From the NCBI RefSeq assembly GCF_023516505.1, contig NZ_JAMGBB010000001.1:2081001-2145000 (forward strand): a DNA stretch of 64,000 bases. Direction: 5' to 3'. The position numbers were made by a program, and so were the translations under genes. The notes under the pieces are model-generated. The model saw only the letters and a program-made list of their open reading frames with translations. It had not been told where the DNA came from and did not search any database. This document shows positions 32,206 through 42,055 of this stretch, one piece after another. The stretch is from Sphingomonas brevis (GTDB taxonomy: Bacteria; Pseudomonadota; Alphaproteobacteria; Sphingomonadales; Sphingomonadaceae). Position 1 is the first letter of the stretch. Every line of letters starts with the position of its first letter.

Positions 32206-33836
32206 GCGACGACAAGCTCGGCCGGCTTGCCAAAGGATCGCTCGTCTCGCGGCTGTTCGGGTCGGGCAAGCAGCCGCTGCGCCTGGTCGCGGTCCCGCGA
32301 GACCATGTGCTCGGCGACCGCACTCGGGGAGACGCATTGCTCGCCGGAAGGCTGCGGCTGGGCAGTGCCGAGCTGGCCCTGGTCGATGTCGATTTCGCCG
32401 GGGTCGGAACTCGCGGGCCCCTTGCGCGAGAGTTGCACGGCTTTTCGTGGCTGCGCGACCTGGGCGCTTCGGCCAGCAGGGAAAAGGGTGCGCGCCTCGC
32501 CGAAGCGATCGTTGGCCGCTGGCTGATCGCACATGGCAGCCGGCCGGACGACGCCTGGGCGCCCGACCTGTGGGGCGAACGGATCCTCTTCTGGACCGCT
32601 TATGCCCCCTACATACTTTCCAGCCGCGATTCCGGTTATCGTTCGGCGCTGCTCAATACGCTGGCCCGGGGCGCCCGCCATCTCGATGCCAATGCCGACA
32701 AGGCCCAGCCCGGCTTGCCGCGCATCACCGCCTGGGCCGGAGCGTTGGTCGCGGCGCTGACCCTGCAAGGTGCTCAAAAGCGTCTGTCGCATGCCGAGTC
32801 CGGGCTGATGCGCGCGCTCGCCGCCGCCCAGTTCGAGGATGGCGGACTGATGACCCGCAGCCCCGAACAACAGATGATGCTGGTCGATCGCCTCGGGCTG
32901 GTCCGCGCCGCTTACTTCGCCGCCAAGCAGGGGCTGCCCGACGCCCTCGACAATGCGGCCTCGGCCGCGCTGGCCGCGCTTCATGGCGTCACCATGGGCG
33001 ATGGCGCATTGAGCAGCTGGCAGGGCGGCAATCCCGGCAATCCGGCGCGTCTGGCGGCACTGATCGAAGGCTGCGGGCTGCGTTCCCGTCCGCTGCGCCA
33101 GGCGCGCGGCTGGGGCTACCAGCGCCTGTCTGCGCTCGGCACGATCATTGTCGTTGACGCGGCTCCGCCGCCATCGCAGCGCATGGCCGCGACCGGCTGC
33201 GCCTCGACGCTGGCCCTGGAAATCAGTGACGGCATTCAGCGGCTGGTGGTCAATTGCGGCGGCCCGGGGGCTGTTCCGACCGACCTTTCCGAAGACCTGG
33301 TCCTGGCATTGCGTTCGACTGCTGCCCATTCGACCCTGACCATCGGCGATAGCAATTCGACCGCGATTCTGCCCGACGGCACGCTTGGCAAGGGCGTCGC
33401 CGACGTCACCGTCGATCGCAGCGAGGACAATGACTGCTCGCGAATCGAGGCCAGTCACGATGGCTATGTCAAAGGCTTCAGTCTGATTCACCAGCGCCGC
33501 CTCAGCCTCGGCAACGACGGCAAGGAAGTGCGCGGCGAAGACCGGCTTACGCCCAAGGGGCGCCGCAAGATCAAGGAATCAGCGCCTTTCGCAATTCGGT
33601 TCCACCTGGCGCCGGGTGTCGAAGCCACCATTACCGCCGACGGCATGGGAGCGCTGCTCCGCTCGTCGGGAGCCCCGCCCTGGAACTTCCGTTGCCGGGG
33701 CGCGATGCTGCAGGTCGAGGAGAGCATCTTCATCGACGGCTACGGCCGGATGGTGCCCACGCTGCAACTGGTTGTCGTCGGCGAAGTATCCGCTATTGGC
33801 GGCGAAATTGCCTGGCAGTTCCGCCGCTCAAGCTAA
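32202..33836 (+). CDS. Heparinase II/III family protein
   Basis: A 544-residue protein. The N-terminal half is alpha-helical (about 60-300, with [16 protein letters not shown]); the C-terminal half is beta-rich, matching the alginate-lyase-like plus heparinase II/III C-terminal layout. [18 protein letters not shown] and [11 protein letters not shown] fall in the heparinase II/III domain. There is no signal peptide, unlike secreted polysaccharide lyases, so it may be cytoplasmic or act on an unusual polymer. It is wedged between rpe and purH with 4-nt and 17-nt junctions, a conserved alphaproteobacterial order. The substrate is unknown. Confidence 0.8.
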   Translation: MSDDKLGRLAKGSLVSRLFGSGKQPLRLVAVPRDHVLGDRTRGDALLAGRLRLGSAELALVDVDFAGVGTRGPLARELHGFSWLRDLGASASREKGARLAEAIVGRWLIAHGSRPDDAWAPDLWGERILFWTAYAPYILSSRDSGYRSALLNTLARGARHLDANADKAQPGLPRITAWAGALVAALTLQGAQKRLSHAESGLMRALAAAQFEDGGLMTRSPEQQMMLVDRLGLVRAAYFAAKQGLPDALDNAASAALAALHGVTMGDGALSSWQGGNPGNPARLAALIEGCGLRSRPLRQARGWGYQRLSALGTIIVVDAAPPPSQRMAATGCASTLALEISDGIQRLVVNCGGPGAVPTDLSEDLVLALRSTAAHSTLTIGDSNSTAILPDGTLGKGVADVTVDRSEDNDCSRIEASHDGYVKGFSLIHQRRLSLGNDGKEVRGEDRLTPKGRRKIKESAPFAIRFHLAPGVEATITADGMGALLRSSGAPPWNFRCRGAMLQVEESIFIDGYGRMVPTLQLVVVGEVSAIGGEIAWQFRRSS

Positions 33837-33853
33837 TCCGTAGGGCCATTTTC

Positions 33854-35443
33854 ATGACCGATATCGTTCCGATCCGCCGGGCGCTCATCTCGCTTTCCGA
33901 CAAGTCCGGGCTTGAGGGCCTTGCCGCCGGCCTCGTCAGGGCGGGGGTCGAAATCATATCGACGGGCGGTACCGCCGCCAAACTTCGCGAGCTTGGCGTC
34001 GAGGTCCGTGAAATCAGTGAATTTACCGGCTTTCCGGAGATGATGGACGGACGGGTCAAGACGCTCCACCCCAAGGTCCATGGCGGCCTGCTCGCAGTCC
34101 GCGACAAGGCCGACCATGCTGCGTCGATGGAAGAGCATGGCATCGGTGCGATCGACCTGGTGGTGGTCAACCTCTACCCGTTCGAGGCGACCGTGGCGAA
34201 GGGCAGCCCGCGCGAAGAGATCATCGAGAATATCGACATCGGCGGCCCGTCGATGGTCCGCTCGGCCGCGAAGAACCACGATTATGTCGCGATCGTCACC
34301 GACCCGGCCGACTATTCAGAGCTGCTCGAGCAGCTCGACCGGCAGGGCGGAACCGACCTCGCGTTCCGGCGAAAGCTGGCGGCCAAGGCCTATGCGCTCA
34401 CCGGCGCCTATGATTCGATGATTGCCAGCTGGTTCGCCTTCGCCGACCAGGGGCAGGCCTATCCGTATATGCGCTTCATCGTCGGCAAGAAGGCGCAGGA
34501 GCTACGTTACGGCGAAAATCCGCACCAGAAGGCCGCACTTTACTTGCCGATGGGCCCGTCGACGCCGGGCGTCGCCCAGGCGCGGCAAGTCCAGGGCAAG
34601 GAGCTCAGCTACAATAATCTGAATGACGCCAATGCCGCGCTGGAGCTGGCCGCCGAGTTTCGTAACGGCCCGCCGACGGTGGTGATCGTCAAGCACGCCA
34701 ACCCCTGCGGCGTCGCCAGCGGCGACAGCCTGCTCGATGCGTGGAGCCAGGCGCTGGCCTGCGATAGCGTCTCGGCTTTCGGCGGCATCGTTGCGGTCAA
34801 TCGCCCGCTCGACGGCGCCACGGCGGATGCGATTTGCGACATCTTTACCGAAGTGGTGGTCGCGCCCGACGCCGACGAAGCCGCCGTTGCCGCTTTCGCG
34901 CGCAAGAAGAACCTCCGCCTGCTGCTGACCGGCGGCCTGCCCGACCCGGCGCGCGGGGGACAGACGGTCGCAGTGATCGCCGGCGGCCTACTTGTACAGG
35001 ACCGCGACAACGGCATGCTGACGCCGGACATGCTCAAGGTCGTGACCAAGCGCGAGCCGACGGACCAGGAGCTGAAGGACTGCCTGTTCGCCTGGACCGT
35101 GGCCAAGCACGTCAAATCCAATGCCATCGTCTACGCCAAGGGCGGCGCAACCGCCGGCATCGGCGCGGGCCAGATGAACCGCCGCGACAGCGCAAGGATT
35201 GCCGCGATCAAGGCGCGCGAGGCGGCGGAAACCCATGGCTGGCCGGAACCGCGCACCGTCGGATCGGCGGTCGCTTCGGACGCCTTCTTCCCCTTTGCCG
35301 ATGGCCTTCTGGCCGCGGTCGAAGCCGGAGCCACGGCAGTGATCCAGCCGGGCGGCTCGATCCGTGACGATGAGGTAATCGCGGCTGCGGATTCGGCGGG
35401 GTTGGCAATGGTTTTCACCGGGGTCAGGCATTTTCGCCACTAG
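33854..35443 (+). CDS. purH: Bifunctional AICAR formyltransferase/IMP cyclohydrolase
   Basis: Catalyses the last two steps of de novo IMP synthesis. The 529-residue protein has an N-terminal MGS-like IMP cyclohydrolase domain ([31 protein letters not shown], about 1-200) and a C-terminal transformylase domain with [15 protein letters not shown] (about 215), [28 protein letters not shown] (the catalytic KH pair) and [14 protein letters not shown]. The start at 33854 places the first domain at the N-terminus; a longer frame to 33692 overlaps the heparinase-like gene. Confidence 0.97.
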   Translation: MTDIVPIRRALISLSDKSGLEGLAAGLVRAGVEIISTGGTAAKLRELGVEVREISEFTGFPEMMDGRVKTLHPKVHGGLLAVRDKADHAASMEEHGIGAIDLVVVNLYPFEATVAKGSPREEIIENIDIGGPSMVRSAAKNHDYVAIVTDPADYSELLEQLDRQGGTDLAFRRKLAAKAYALTGAYDSMIASWFAFADQGQAYPYMRFIVGKKAQELRYGENPHQKAALYLPMGPSTPGVAQARQVQGKELSYNNLNDANAALELAAEFRNGPPTVVIVKHANPCGVASGDSLLDAWSQALACDSVSAFGGIVAVNRPLDGATADAICDIFTEVVVAPDADEAAVAAFARKKNLRLLLTGGLPDPARGGQTVAVIAGGLLVQDRDNGMLTPDMLKVVTKREPTDQELKDCLFAWTVAKHVKSNAIVYAKGGATAGIGAGQMNRRDSARIAAIKAREAAETHGWPEPRTVGSAVASDAFFPFADGLLAAVEAGATAVIQPGGSIRDDEVIAAADSAGLAMVFTGVRHFRH

Positions 35444-35447
35444 GCGA

Positions 35448-36989
35448 TTATCGAGGCGCCTCGACGCTCGATCCTGGATCGGGCAGCGACAGTTCCTCGA
35501 TATCTTCCTTCTTCATCCGGAATAGTTCGCGGTCCTCGGGCCCGAAGCCCTTGACCCAGATCACCGCGCCAAATGCGGCCAGGATCGCCGGGATACCGAC
35601 GATCAGTTCTGCCCATTCCGGCAAGCGGATGATGATCTGGCCGGCCACCATTGCCGCCGCCGCCGCCCAGATCAGCGGCCAGCGCCAGCCGGACACTGGG
35701 TGGCCAAGGATCTTGGCCAGCAGCCGTGATTTGATGATTGCCGCGAAGCCCAGTGCCAGCATCAGCCCCAATGCCGGTCCGGTCGCCTGCCACATCAAGG
35801 GCCAATGCCAGCTTCGCATCAGCAGGATCAGGCCCGCCCCCAGCGCCGCCTCAAGCCCGATCATTCCCAGGCTGATCATCATGTTACGATGGCGCGCGCA
35901 ATAGATCAGCGCGGCCTCGCTAACCGCCGCCGTGGAGGCAACGACTTCGGCCGCCAGCAGGAAGCCTAGCGCCGCGGTACCGGCGACGAATCCGGCACCG
36001 ACCAAGCCCATCACCGCCTCGCCGGGGATGCCCAGCGCCAGGGCTGCGCAGCTCTGGGCGGCAATCACCCAGAATCCGACCTGGCGGACCTGCTTGGCGA
36101 CGGCGATCTTGTCGCCTTTGGCGAGGTTGCGGCTGATTACCGGGCCCAGGACCGGGTCGAAGCTGGTCTTGAGCTTGGCTGGAAGCGAAGCGACTTGCTG
36201 CGCAACATAATAGATGCCGACAATGCCGGGCGCGAAGAACAGGCCGAGCATTGCGATGTCGACGCGGCGCGATCCCCATTCGACGGCATCGGCCGCCGCC
36301 ACCGGCAGGTTACGCCGGGCGAGGCGCCACAAGGTGCCGGGATCAGGACGCCAGTCATGCGGCAATCCATAGCTTTTGAGGAACGGGATGACCGAAGCGA
36401 CTAATGCCCCGACCATCGACAACGCATAGGCGATGATCAGTCCGTCCCGGCTCGAGATGAAATACCAGCCGAACGCCACGATCGAGATCGTCCATGGCTC
36501 GACAATCGCCCGCGCCCGCACCGTAGAAGTGACGTCATGGCGATAGGCCAGCGCCGCAAGGCAGATATCCGACCAGGCCAGCGCGAAGATGGTGACCGGC
36601 AGGGCCCACTCCATCCCGTGGATTTCGGAATTGGGGAACATCGCCTGCGGGAACAGGGCCAGGATCGTCATTGCGATCGCCGATCCGACCGCTGCCACCA
36701 GCAGCGCGTCGGCGACCACATGTGCATGGTCTTTGTCGGTCTTGGCCAGCTGCTGTGCGAGCCCGCGCTTCAATCCCAGCGTTGCCAACTGGGAGGCGAA
36801 TTCCAGGATCAGGACGGCATATGCGAAGCGGCCGAGCTCTTCGGCGCCGTACATCCGGCCGGCAATGAACAGGAACGGCAGGCGCGCCATAAGCCGCAGG
36901 ATGAAGCCGAAGAAGTTGATCCGCCCGCCCCGCGCCAGCGCGGCTAGGTCGGCCGATGGGGCCGTCTCGGTCGATTGGGCTTGGCTCAA
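35448..36989 (-). CDS. Polysaccharide flippase-like membrane protein (MOP superfamily)
   Basis: A 513-residue integral membrane protein with about 12-14 predicted helices starting near residue 25 (INFFGFILRLMARLPFLFIAGR), typical of Wzx/RfbX oligosaccharide flippases. The N-terminal block GGRINFFGFILRLMAR and repeated Gly/Ala-rich helices support that family. The C-terminal 40 residues are charged and cytoplasmic. No glycosyltransferases are adjacent, so the lipid-linked substrate is unknown. Its start overlaps the polA stop by 4 nt, so it is downstream of polA in one operon; its 3' end abuts purH with a 4-nt gap. Confidence 0.8.
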   Translation of the reverse strand: MSQAQSTETAPSADLAALARGGRINFFGFILRLMARLPFLFIAGRMYGAEELGRFAYAVLILEFASQLATLGLKRGLAQQLAKTDKDHAHVVADALLVAAVGSAIAMTILALFPQAMFPNSEIHGMEWALPVTIFALAWSDICLAALAYRHDVTSTVRARAIVEPWTISIVAFGWYFISSRDGLIIAYALSMVGALVASVIPFLKSYGLPHDWRPDPGTLWRLARRNLPVAAADAVEWGSRRVDIAMLGLFFAPGIVGIYYVAQQVASLPAKLKTSFDPVLGPVISRNLAKGDKIAVAKQVRQVGFWVIAAQSCAALALGIPGEAVMGLVGAGFVAGTAALGFLLAAEVVASTAAVSEAALIYCARHRNMMISLGMIGLEAALGAGLILLMRSWHWPLMWQATGPALGLMLALGFAAIIKSRLLAKILGHPVSGWRWPLIWAAAAAMVAGQIIIRLPEWAELIVGIPAILAAFGAVIWVKGFGPEDRELFRMKKEDIEELSLPDPGSSVEAPR

Positions 36990-39775
36990 TGCGCCTCGCC
37001 CCAGTTCGATCCCCAGCCGACCTCGACGTCCAGCGGCACGTCGAGCTTGAGTGCAGGCTCGGCGGCCTTGGCCATCACCTCGCGGACGACTGCGGCGGCT
37101 GCTTCTTCCTTGCCTTGCGGAACTTCGAACACCAGCTCGTCATGGACCTGCAGCAGCATTTTGACGTCAGACAGGCCGGCATCGGCCAGCGCATCATCCA
37201 TCCGGTTCATCGCCCGCTTGATCAAATCCGCGCTGGTGCCCTGGATCGGGGCGTTGATCGCCGCCCGCTCCGCGCCCGCCCGGAAATTTGGGTTTGGCGC
37301 GCGGATGTTCGGGAAATGCGTCTTGCGACCGAACAGGGTGCGGGTGAAGCCATGCTCGCGAACGAACGCCAGCGTCTCGTCAATATAGGCGCGGATTCCG
37401 GGGAAGCGGGTGAAATAGCGGTCGATGATCGCCTTGCCCTCCTCCTTAGGTACGCCCAGCCGCCCGGCCAGGCCCCAGCTGCTGATCCCGTAGAGGATTG
37501 CGAAATTGACCGTCTTGGCCTTTCCTCTTGTGTCGCGATCCACGACCCCGAACAATTCCTCGGCGGTCATCGCGTGGATATCAGCACCCTTGCTGAACGC
37601 CTCCTTCAGCTGCGGCACGTCCGCCATGTGCGCGGCCAGCCGCAGCTCGATCTGGCTATAGTCGGCGCTCATCAGCTGATGGCCCGGCTCCGCGACAAAG
37701 GCATCGCGGATTTGCCGGCCGATCTCGGTCCGGATCGGGATGTTCTGCAGGTTCGGTTCGGTCGAGGCCAGGCGCCCGGTTTGCGCGCCCGACAGGCTGT
37801 AGCTGGTATGCACCCGTTGGGTATCGCGGTTGATCTGCGATTGCAGGGCGTCGGTATATGTTGATTTGAGCTTGGTCAGCTGCCGCCAGTCGAGCACCAG
37901 CCGCGCCGCCTGGACCCCCTCGCCGGCCAGCCGCTCAAGCTCGTTGACGTCGGTCGAATATTGGCCGCTCTTGCCCTTGCGCCCGCCAGACAATCCCATC
38001 CGGTCGTACAGCACCGCACCCAGTTGCTGCGGCGAGCCGATGGTGAACGGCCCGCCCGCCGCCTCATATACCCGCTGCTCAAGCGCCGCGATCTCGGTCG
38101 CGAATGTGCCCGACAGCTTGGCCAGATACTCGCGGTCGACCTTGATCCCGCGGCGCTCCATCTTGCCGACCGTCGCCACCAGCGGCCGGTCGACCATCTG
38201 GTAGACCCGGGTCGATCCTTCCTCCGCCAGTCGCGGCTTCAGCCGCAGCCACAGGCGCAAACAAATGTCGGCGTCCTCGGCGGCATATTCGGTCGCCGCG
38301 CCCAGCGGCACCTTGTCGAAGCTGATCTGCTTCGCCCCGACCCCGCAGACCGACTTGAAGGCAATGCATTCATGGTCGAAATGCGCCTGGGCCAGCTCGT
38401 CCAGCCCATGGTTCGACCGGCCGGCGTCAAGATCGAAGCTCATCACCAGCGTGTCGTCGTAAGGCGCGACGTCGATCCCCGACCTCTGCAGCATCACCCA
38501 GTCATATTTAAGATTATGGGCGATCTTCAGCACCGCCGGGTCTTCCAGCAGGCCCTTCAGCTTCCCAAGCACCAGGTCGGTTGGAAGCTGCCTGGGTGCA
38601 TCGCTCAGCAGGTCGCCGCCGACATGGCCAATCGGGACATAGCAGGCCTTGTTGGGCTCGGTCGCCAGGCTGACCCCGACCAGCCGCGCAGCCATATTGT
38701 CGAGAGCGTCGGTCTCGGTGTCGATCGCGACATAGCCCTTGTGCCGCGCCTCGGCGATCCAGCGGTCGAGTGCCTCGTCGCTGATGACGCATTCATATTG
38801 CGTCCGGTCGACCGTAATCTTCTCTTTTTCCAATGGCTTGGGTGCAGACTGCGACGCCATGACGTCAATTGGCCGGGCACCGCCGCTCGACGCGCCGGGT
38901 TCCTTGCCGACGCGATTCAGCAGCGACTTGAACCCCATATCCTCAAGGAATTCCCTGAGCGGCTCCGGCGGTATCCCCTTCAGCGTCAGCTCTTCGAGAG
39001 GCTCGGGCAGCGGGCTGTCACATACCAGTTCCACCAACCGCCGCGACAGGCGCGCCATCTCGGCATGCTCGATGAGGTTCTGTTTGAGCTTCGGCTTGGT
39101 AATCTCATCCGTGCTCGCCAGCACCGTTTCCAGGTCGCCATATTGCTGGATCAACTGGGTCGCGGTCTTGGGCCCGACGCCTGGGACGCCGGGCACATTG
39201 TCGACACTGTCGCCCATCAGCGCCAGCACGTCGCCGACTTTCTCCGGCCCGACCCCGAACTTTTCATGAACTTCGGTGACCCCGATGCGGCGGTCGTTCA
39301 TCGTGTCGAGCATGTCGACATTGCCGTCGTCGACCAGTTGCATCAGGTCCTTGTCGGAGCTGACGATGGTGACCTTCCACCCCGCGCGCACGGCCGCATA
39401 GGTGTAGCAGGCGATGATGTCGTCGGCCTCCAACCCATTTTCCTCGATGCACGGGATGGAAAAGGCGCGGGTGGCGGTACGGATCAGCGGGAATTGCGGG
39501 ACCAGGTCCTCGGGCGGCGGCGGCCGGTTCGCCTTATACTGGTCGTACATCTTGTTGCGATGGGTCTCCTCCGATGCGTCGAGGATCACCGCCATGTGGG
39601 TCGGCCCGTCGGCCTTGTTGAGCCCGTCGGCCAGCTTCCACAGCATCGCCGTATAGCCATAGACCGCACCGGCCGGCACGCCGTGCCGATTGGTCAGCGG
39701 AGGCAGCCGGTGGTAGGCGCGGAAGATGTAGCTGGAGCCATCGACGAGGTAGAGGTGGTTCTGCGCTTCGGACAT
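36986..39775 (-). CDS. polA: DNA polymerase I
   Basis: Repair and Okazaki-fragment polymerase, 929 residues with all three domains. The 5'-3' exonuclease begins LYLVDGSSYIFRAYHRLPP and has EADDIIACY and DKDLMQLVDD (about 1-290). The 3'-5' proofreading domain is probably active: AIDTETDALD keeps the DxE pair (about 352-361). The polymerase domain has SADYSQIELRLAAHM (about 702-716), GKAKTVNFAILYGIS (O-helix region) and LQVHDELVFEVP (about 878-889). It is divergent from the small gene at 39834. Confidence 0.97.
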   Translation of the reverse strand: MSEAQNHLYLVDGSSYIFRAYHRLPPLTNRHGVPAGAVYGYTAMLWKLADGLNKADGPTHMAVILDASEETHRNKMYDQYKANRPPPPEDLVPQFPLIRTATRAFSIPCIEENGLEADDIIACYTYAAVRAGWKVTIVSSDKDLMQLVDDGNVDMLDTMNDRRIGVTEVHEKFGVGPEKVGDVLALMGDSVDNVPGVPGVGPKTATQLIQQYGDLETVLASTDEITKPKLKQNLIEHAEMARLSRRLVELVCDSPLPEPLEELTLKGIPPEPLREFLEDMGFKSLLNRVGKEPGASSGGARPIDVMASQSAPKPLEKEKITVDRTQYECVISDEALDRWIAEARHKGYVAIDTETDALDNMAARLVGVSLATEPNKACYVPIGHVGGDLLSDAPRQLPTDLVLGKLKGLLEDPAVLKIAHNLKYDWVMLQRSGIDVAPYDDTLVMSFDLDAGRSNHGLDELAQAHFDHECIAFKSVCGVGAKQISFDKVPLGAATEYAAEDADICLRLWLRLKPRLAEEGSTRVYQMVDRPLVATVGKMERRGIKVDREYLAKLSGTFATEIAALEQRVYEAAGGPFTIGSPQQLGAVLYDRMGLSGGRKGKSGQYSTDVNELERLAGEGVQAARLVLDWRQLTKLKSTYTDALQSQINRDTQRVHTSYSLSGAQTGRLASTEPNLQNIPIRTEIGRQIRDAFVAEPGHQLMSADYSQIELRLAAHMADVPQLKEAFSKGADIHAMTAEELFGVVDRDTRGKAKTVNFAILYGISSWGLAGRLGVPKEEGKAIIDRYFTRFPGIRAYIDETLAFVREHGFTRTLFGRKTHFPNIRAPNPNFRAGAERAAINAPIQGTSADLIKRAMNRMDDALADAGLSDVKMLLQVHDELVFEVPQGKEEAAAAVVREVMAKAAEPALKLDVPLDVEVGWGSNWGEAH

Positions 39776-39833
39776 GAAGGCGGGGGTTTAGCAGGGTGGG
39801 CGCGCGATGCCACCCTGCAAGGAAAGGGAGATT

Positions 39834-40013
39834 ATGGGCGAAAAATTCGAACGTCATAAGCAGCCTTGGACCAGCGATGAGATCCAGAAGCTTCACCGGC
39901 TGGCGGGCAAGGGGATGAGCCTCAAGGCGATTGGCAAGGCGCTGACCCGAAGCGAGGAATCGATCAAGGGCCGCGCCAAGCTCGACGGCCTCAAGGTCAG
40001 CAAGTTGCGATAG
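39834..40013 (+). CDS. Small SANT/Myb-like helix-turn-helix protein
   Basis: A 59-residue basic protein. QPWTSDEIQKLHRLAGKGMS followed by LKAIGKALTRSEESIKGRA resembles a single Myb/SANT or GcrA-like DNA-binding helix-turn-helix: an initial Trp, then three short helices. The ribosome-binding site AAGGAAAGGGAG is strong. Function and targets are unknown. It is divergent from polA and convergent with the 36-codon reading frame at 40020. Confidence 0.65.
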   Translation: MGEKFERHKQPWTSDEIQKLHRLAGKGMSLKAIGKALTRSEESIKGRAKLDGLKVSKLR

Positions 40014-40019
40014 GCCGGC

Positions 40020-40130
40020 CTAGCCGGTCGTGATCTCATCCAGCCGAGCGCGGATGCGCCGATAAGAAGGCGACAGCGCGAACAGCAGCCGGTGACGGAA
40101 CTTGGCCATCAGCGAGAATGCAACGGACAT
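40020..40130 (-). CDS. Possible 36-aa basic microprotein
   Basis: A short reading frame on the reverse strand: ATG at 40130, stop at 40020. The product is 36 residues and basic, with an amphipathic-looking start (MSVAFSLMAKFRHRLLFALS) and RRIRARLDEITTG at the end. AGGGGAG lies 3 nt upstream of the ATG, a slightly close but strong ribosome-binding site. It fills the gap between the 39834 gene and the DUF885 gene, where nothing else is seen. I recognise no family. Coding status is uncertain. Confidence 0.4.
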   Translation of the reverse strand: MSVAFSLMAKFRHRLLFALSPSYRRIRARLDEITTG

Positions 40131-40216
40131 GGGCTCCCCTCCCATCGATCCATCCAATCCCCCAACGGCGAGAGAAACAAAAATCGTTACGCCAGTCAAC
40201 CGACCGCTTATTCTGG

Positions 40217-41962
40217 CTAGTTGGGCTTGGCAGCCTTGGCTCTGGCGATGAACGCATCGACCTGCGCTTCCAGCTCGGGCAACGGCACCGATCCCAGCGC
40301 CAGGATCATGTCGTGGAACTTGCGAATGTCGAACCGGGTGCCGAGCTCGGCCTCGGCCTTGGCCCGTGACCGGCGGATGGTCAGCTCGCCCAGCTTGTAG
40401 GCCAGCGCCTGGCCCGGCCAGCTAATGTAGCGATCGACCTCGGTCTCGACCTCATGGGTCGACAGGGCGGTGTGCCCGGCGAGATAGTCGATCGCCTGTT
40501 GCCGCGACCAGCCGTAGCGGTGGATGCCGGTGTCGATCACCAGCCGCGCCGCGCGCCACATCTCATAGCTTTGCTGGCCGAACCGCTCATAGGGGTTGCG
40601 GTAAATGCCCATCTCGATGCCGAGATATTCGGTGTAGAGGCCCCATCCCTCGCCATAGCCGGAAAAATAGATGTTGCGCCGGAAGCGCGGCAGCGACTGC
40701 CCTTCTGCCGCCAGCGCCGCCTGGAAGCTGTGGCCCGGAGCACATTCGTGCAGCGTCAGCACCGGGATATTGTAAAGCGGCCGGACCTTGAGGTTGTAGG
40801 TGTTCATCTGGCAGCTCTCGAGCCCGCCGCGGCCCGCCGTGTAGAAAGGCGCCAGGGCATCGGGCACCGGGATAATCGTGAAGCGCCGCCGCGGCAGCAG
40901 CTCGAAATAGTCCTTCAGCTTCCCGTCGACCCGCTTGGCGGCGTAAGCCGACACGCCGAGCAAATCGTCCGGATTGCGGGCGATGAACTGCGGGTCGGTC
41001 CTGAGGAACGTCAGGAACTCGGCGAAGCTTCCCTTGAACCCGCTGTCGCGCATCGTCTTCTGCATGTCGGCTTCGATCCGAGCGACTTCCTTGAGGCCCA
41101 GCTGGTGGACCTCCTCGGGCGTGACGCCCAGCGTCGTATATTCGCGGATCTCGGCCCGGTAATAAGCGTCGCCGTCAGGCAGGTCACGCGCCGACACGGT
41201 CTTTCGGGCGCCGGGCGCATATGTGTCGCGGTAGAAGGTCAGCAGCTTCCGGTAAGCCGGAACGACCGCTTGTTCGATTGCCGCCCGGCCTTCGGCACGA
41301 AACTTCTCCTGGTCGGCCGCGCTGATCGTTCCCGGCATCTGGACGAAGGCGGAATAGAAAGCGCTCTTCGCCGGATCGTCGGTGACGAAGGAGGAGATGG
41401 ATCCGTCACGCCCGACCAGCGTCGCCGCCGGCGGGGTGAAGCCGCGCTTCAGGCCGGCGCGCATATTGGCAATCTGTTCGTCGAAATAGCGCGGGATGTC
41501 GCGCATCCGCGCGATGTAGCGGCGGTAGGCATCGCCATCGGTCAGCGGGTCGCGCTCGTCGAGATAGGTCCAGAAATTGCTGTCGCTGTTGACCGGCATT
41601 TCCCATTCGCGAAACTTCGCGTCGGAGATGGCGGCATCCAGGATAGTGCGCAGCACGCCGGCATTGACCCGCTCGGCCGGCGACAGCTCAGCGGCCGGAA
41701 TGGCGTCGAGCTGGGCCAGCACCTGCTTTAGGTGCGATGCCCGGGCCTGCTGCGTCGCCGGGTCGGCCTTGGGCAGGTAGCCGGCCGGCTGGTTTTCGCC
41801 CTTGGCGTCGGCGTAAAAGCCATATTCCTTCTGCGTCCAGTCGGCATAGCCTTCGTAAAGGGCCTTCAACTGCGCGTCGGCCGGGCTCGGTGCCGGCTGG
41901 GCGAAACTCGGTTGGGCGGCGATCAGTGCGATCAGGGCGGCGGTGCGGAGCAATGATTTCAT
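40217..41962 (-). CDS. DUF885 family peptidase-like exported protein
   Basis: A 581-residue exported protein; signal peptide about residues 1-21 (LIALIAAQPSFA). DUF885 features include VLTLHECAPGHSFQAALA (about 398-415) with a HExxxGH metal-binding pattern reminiscent of zinc peptidases, and NIYFSGYGEGWGLYTEYLG just after. The C-terminal helical part has RYISWPGQALAYKLGELTI. Family members are thought to be metallo-carboxypeptidase-like but the reaction is not established. The gene stands alone, with its start 93 nt downstream of the fatty acid hydroxylase gene on the same strand. Confidence 0.85.
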   Translation of the reverse strand: MKSLLRTAALIALIAAQPSFAQPAPSPADAQLKALYEGYADWTQKEYGFYADAKGENQPAGYLPKADPATQQARASHLKQVLAQLDAIPAAELSPAERVNAGVLRTILDAAISDAKFREWEMPVNSDSNFWTYLDERDPLTDGDAYRRYIARMRDIPRYFDEQIANMRAGLKRGFTPPAATLVGRDGSISSFVTDDPAKSAFYSAFVQMPGTISAADQEKFRAEGRAAIEQAVVPAYRKLLTFYRDTYAPGARKTVSARDLPDGDAYYRAEIREYTTLGVTPEEVHQLGLKEVARIEADMQKTMRDSGFKGSFAEFLTFLRTDPQFIARNPDDLLGVSAYAAKRVDGKLKDYFELLPRRRFTIIPVPDALAPFYTAGRGGLESCQMNTYNLKVRPLYNIPVLTLHECAPGHSFQAALAAEGQSLPRFRRNIYFSGYGEGWGLYTEYLGIEMGIYRNPYERFGQQSYEMWRAARLVIDTGIHRYGWSRQQAIDYLAGHTALSTHEVETEVDRYISWPGQALAYKLGELTIRRSRAKAEAELGTRFDIRKFHDMILALGSVPLPELEAQVDAFIARAKAAKPN

Positions 41963-42055
41963 GCGCCGGAACCTAACCAGTTCGCGTGCCTCGGCAATGG
42001 CCCATTCGACGAACCGGCTTCGGCATTGCCAGGATCACCATAGCAAGCAAGCGCT

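Noticed and set aside
31920..33491. A 523-codon reverse frame
   Set aside because: Antisense to rpe and the heparinase-like gene, composition typical of shadows, no ribosome-binding site.
37961..39859. A 632-codon forward frame
   Set aside because: Antisense shadow of polA with no motif; polA has complete exonuclease and polymerase signatures.
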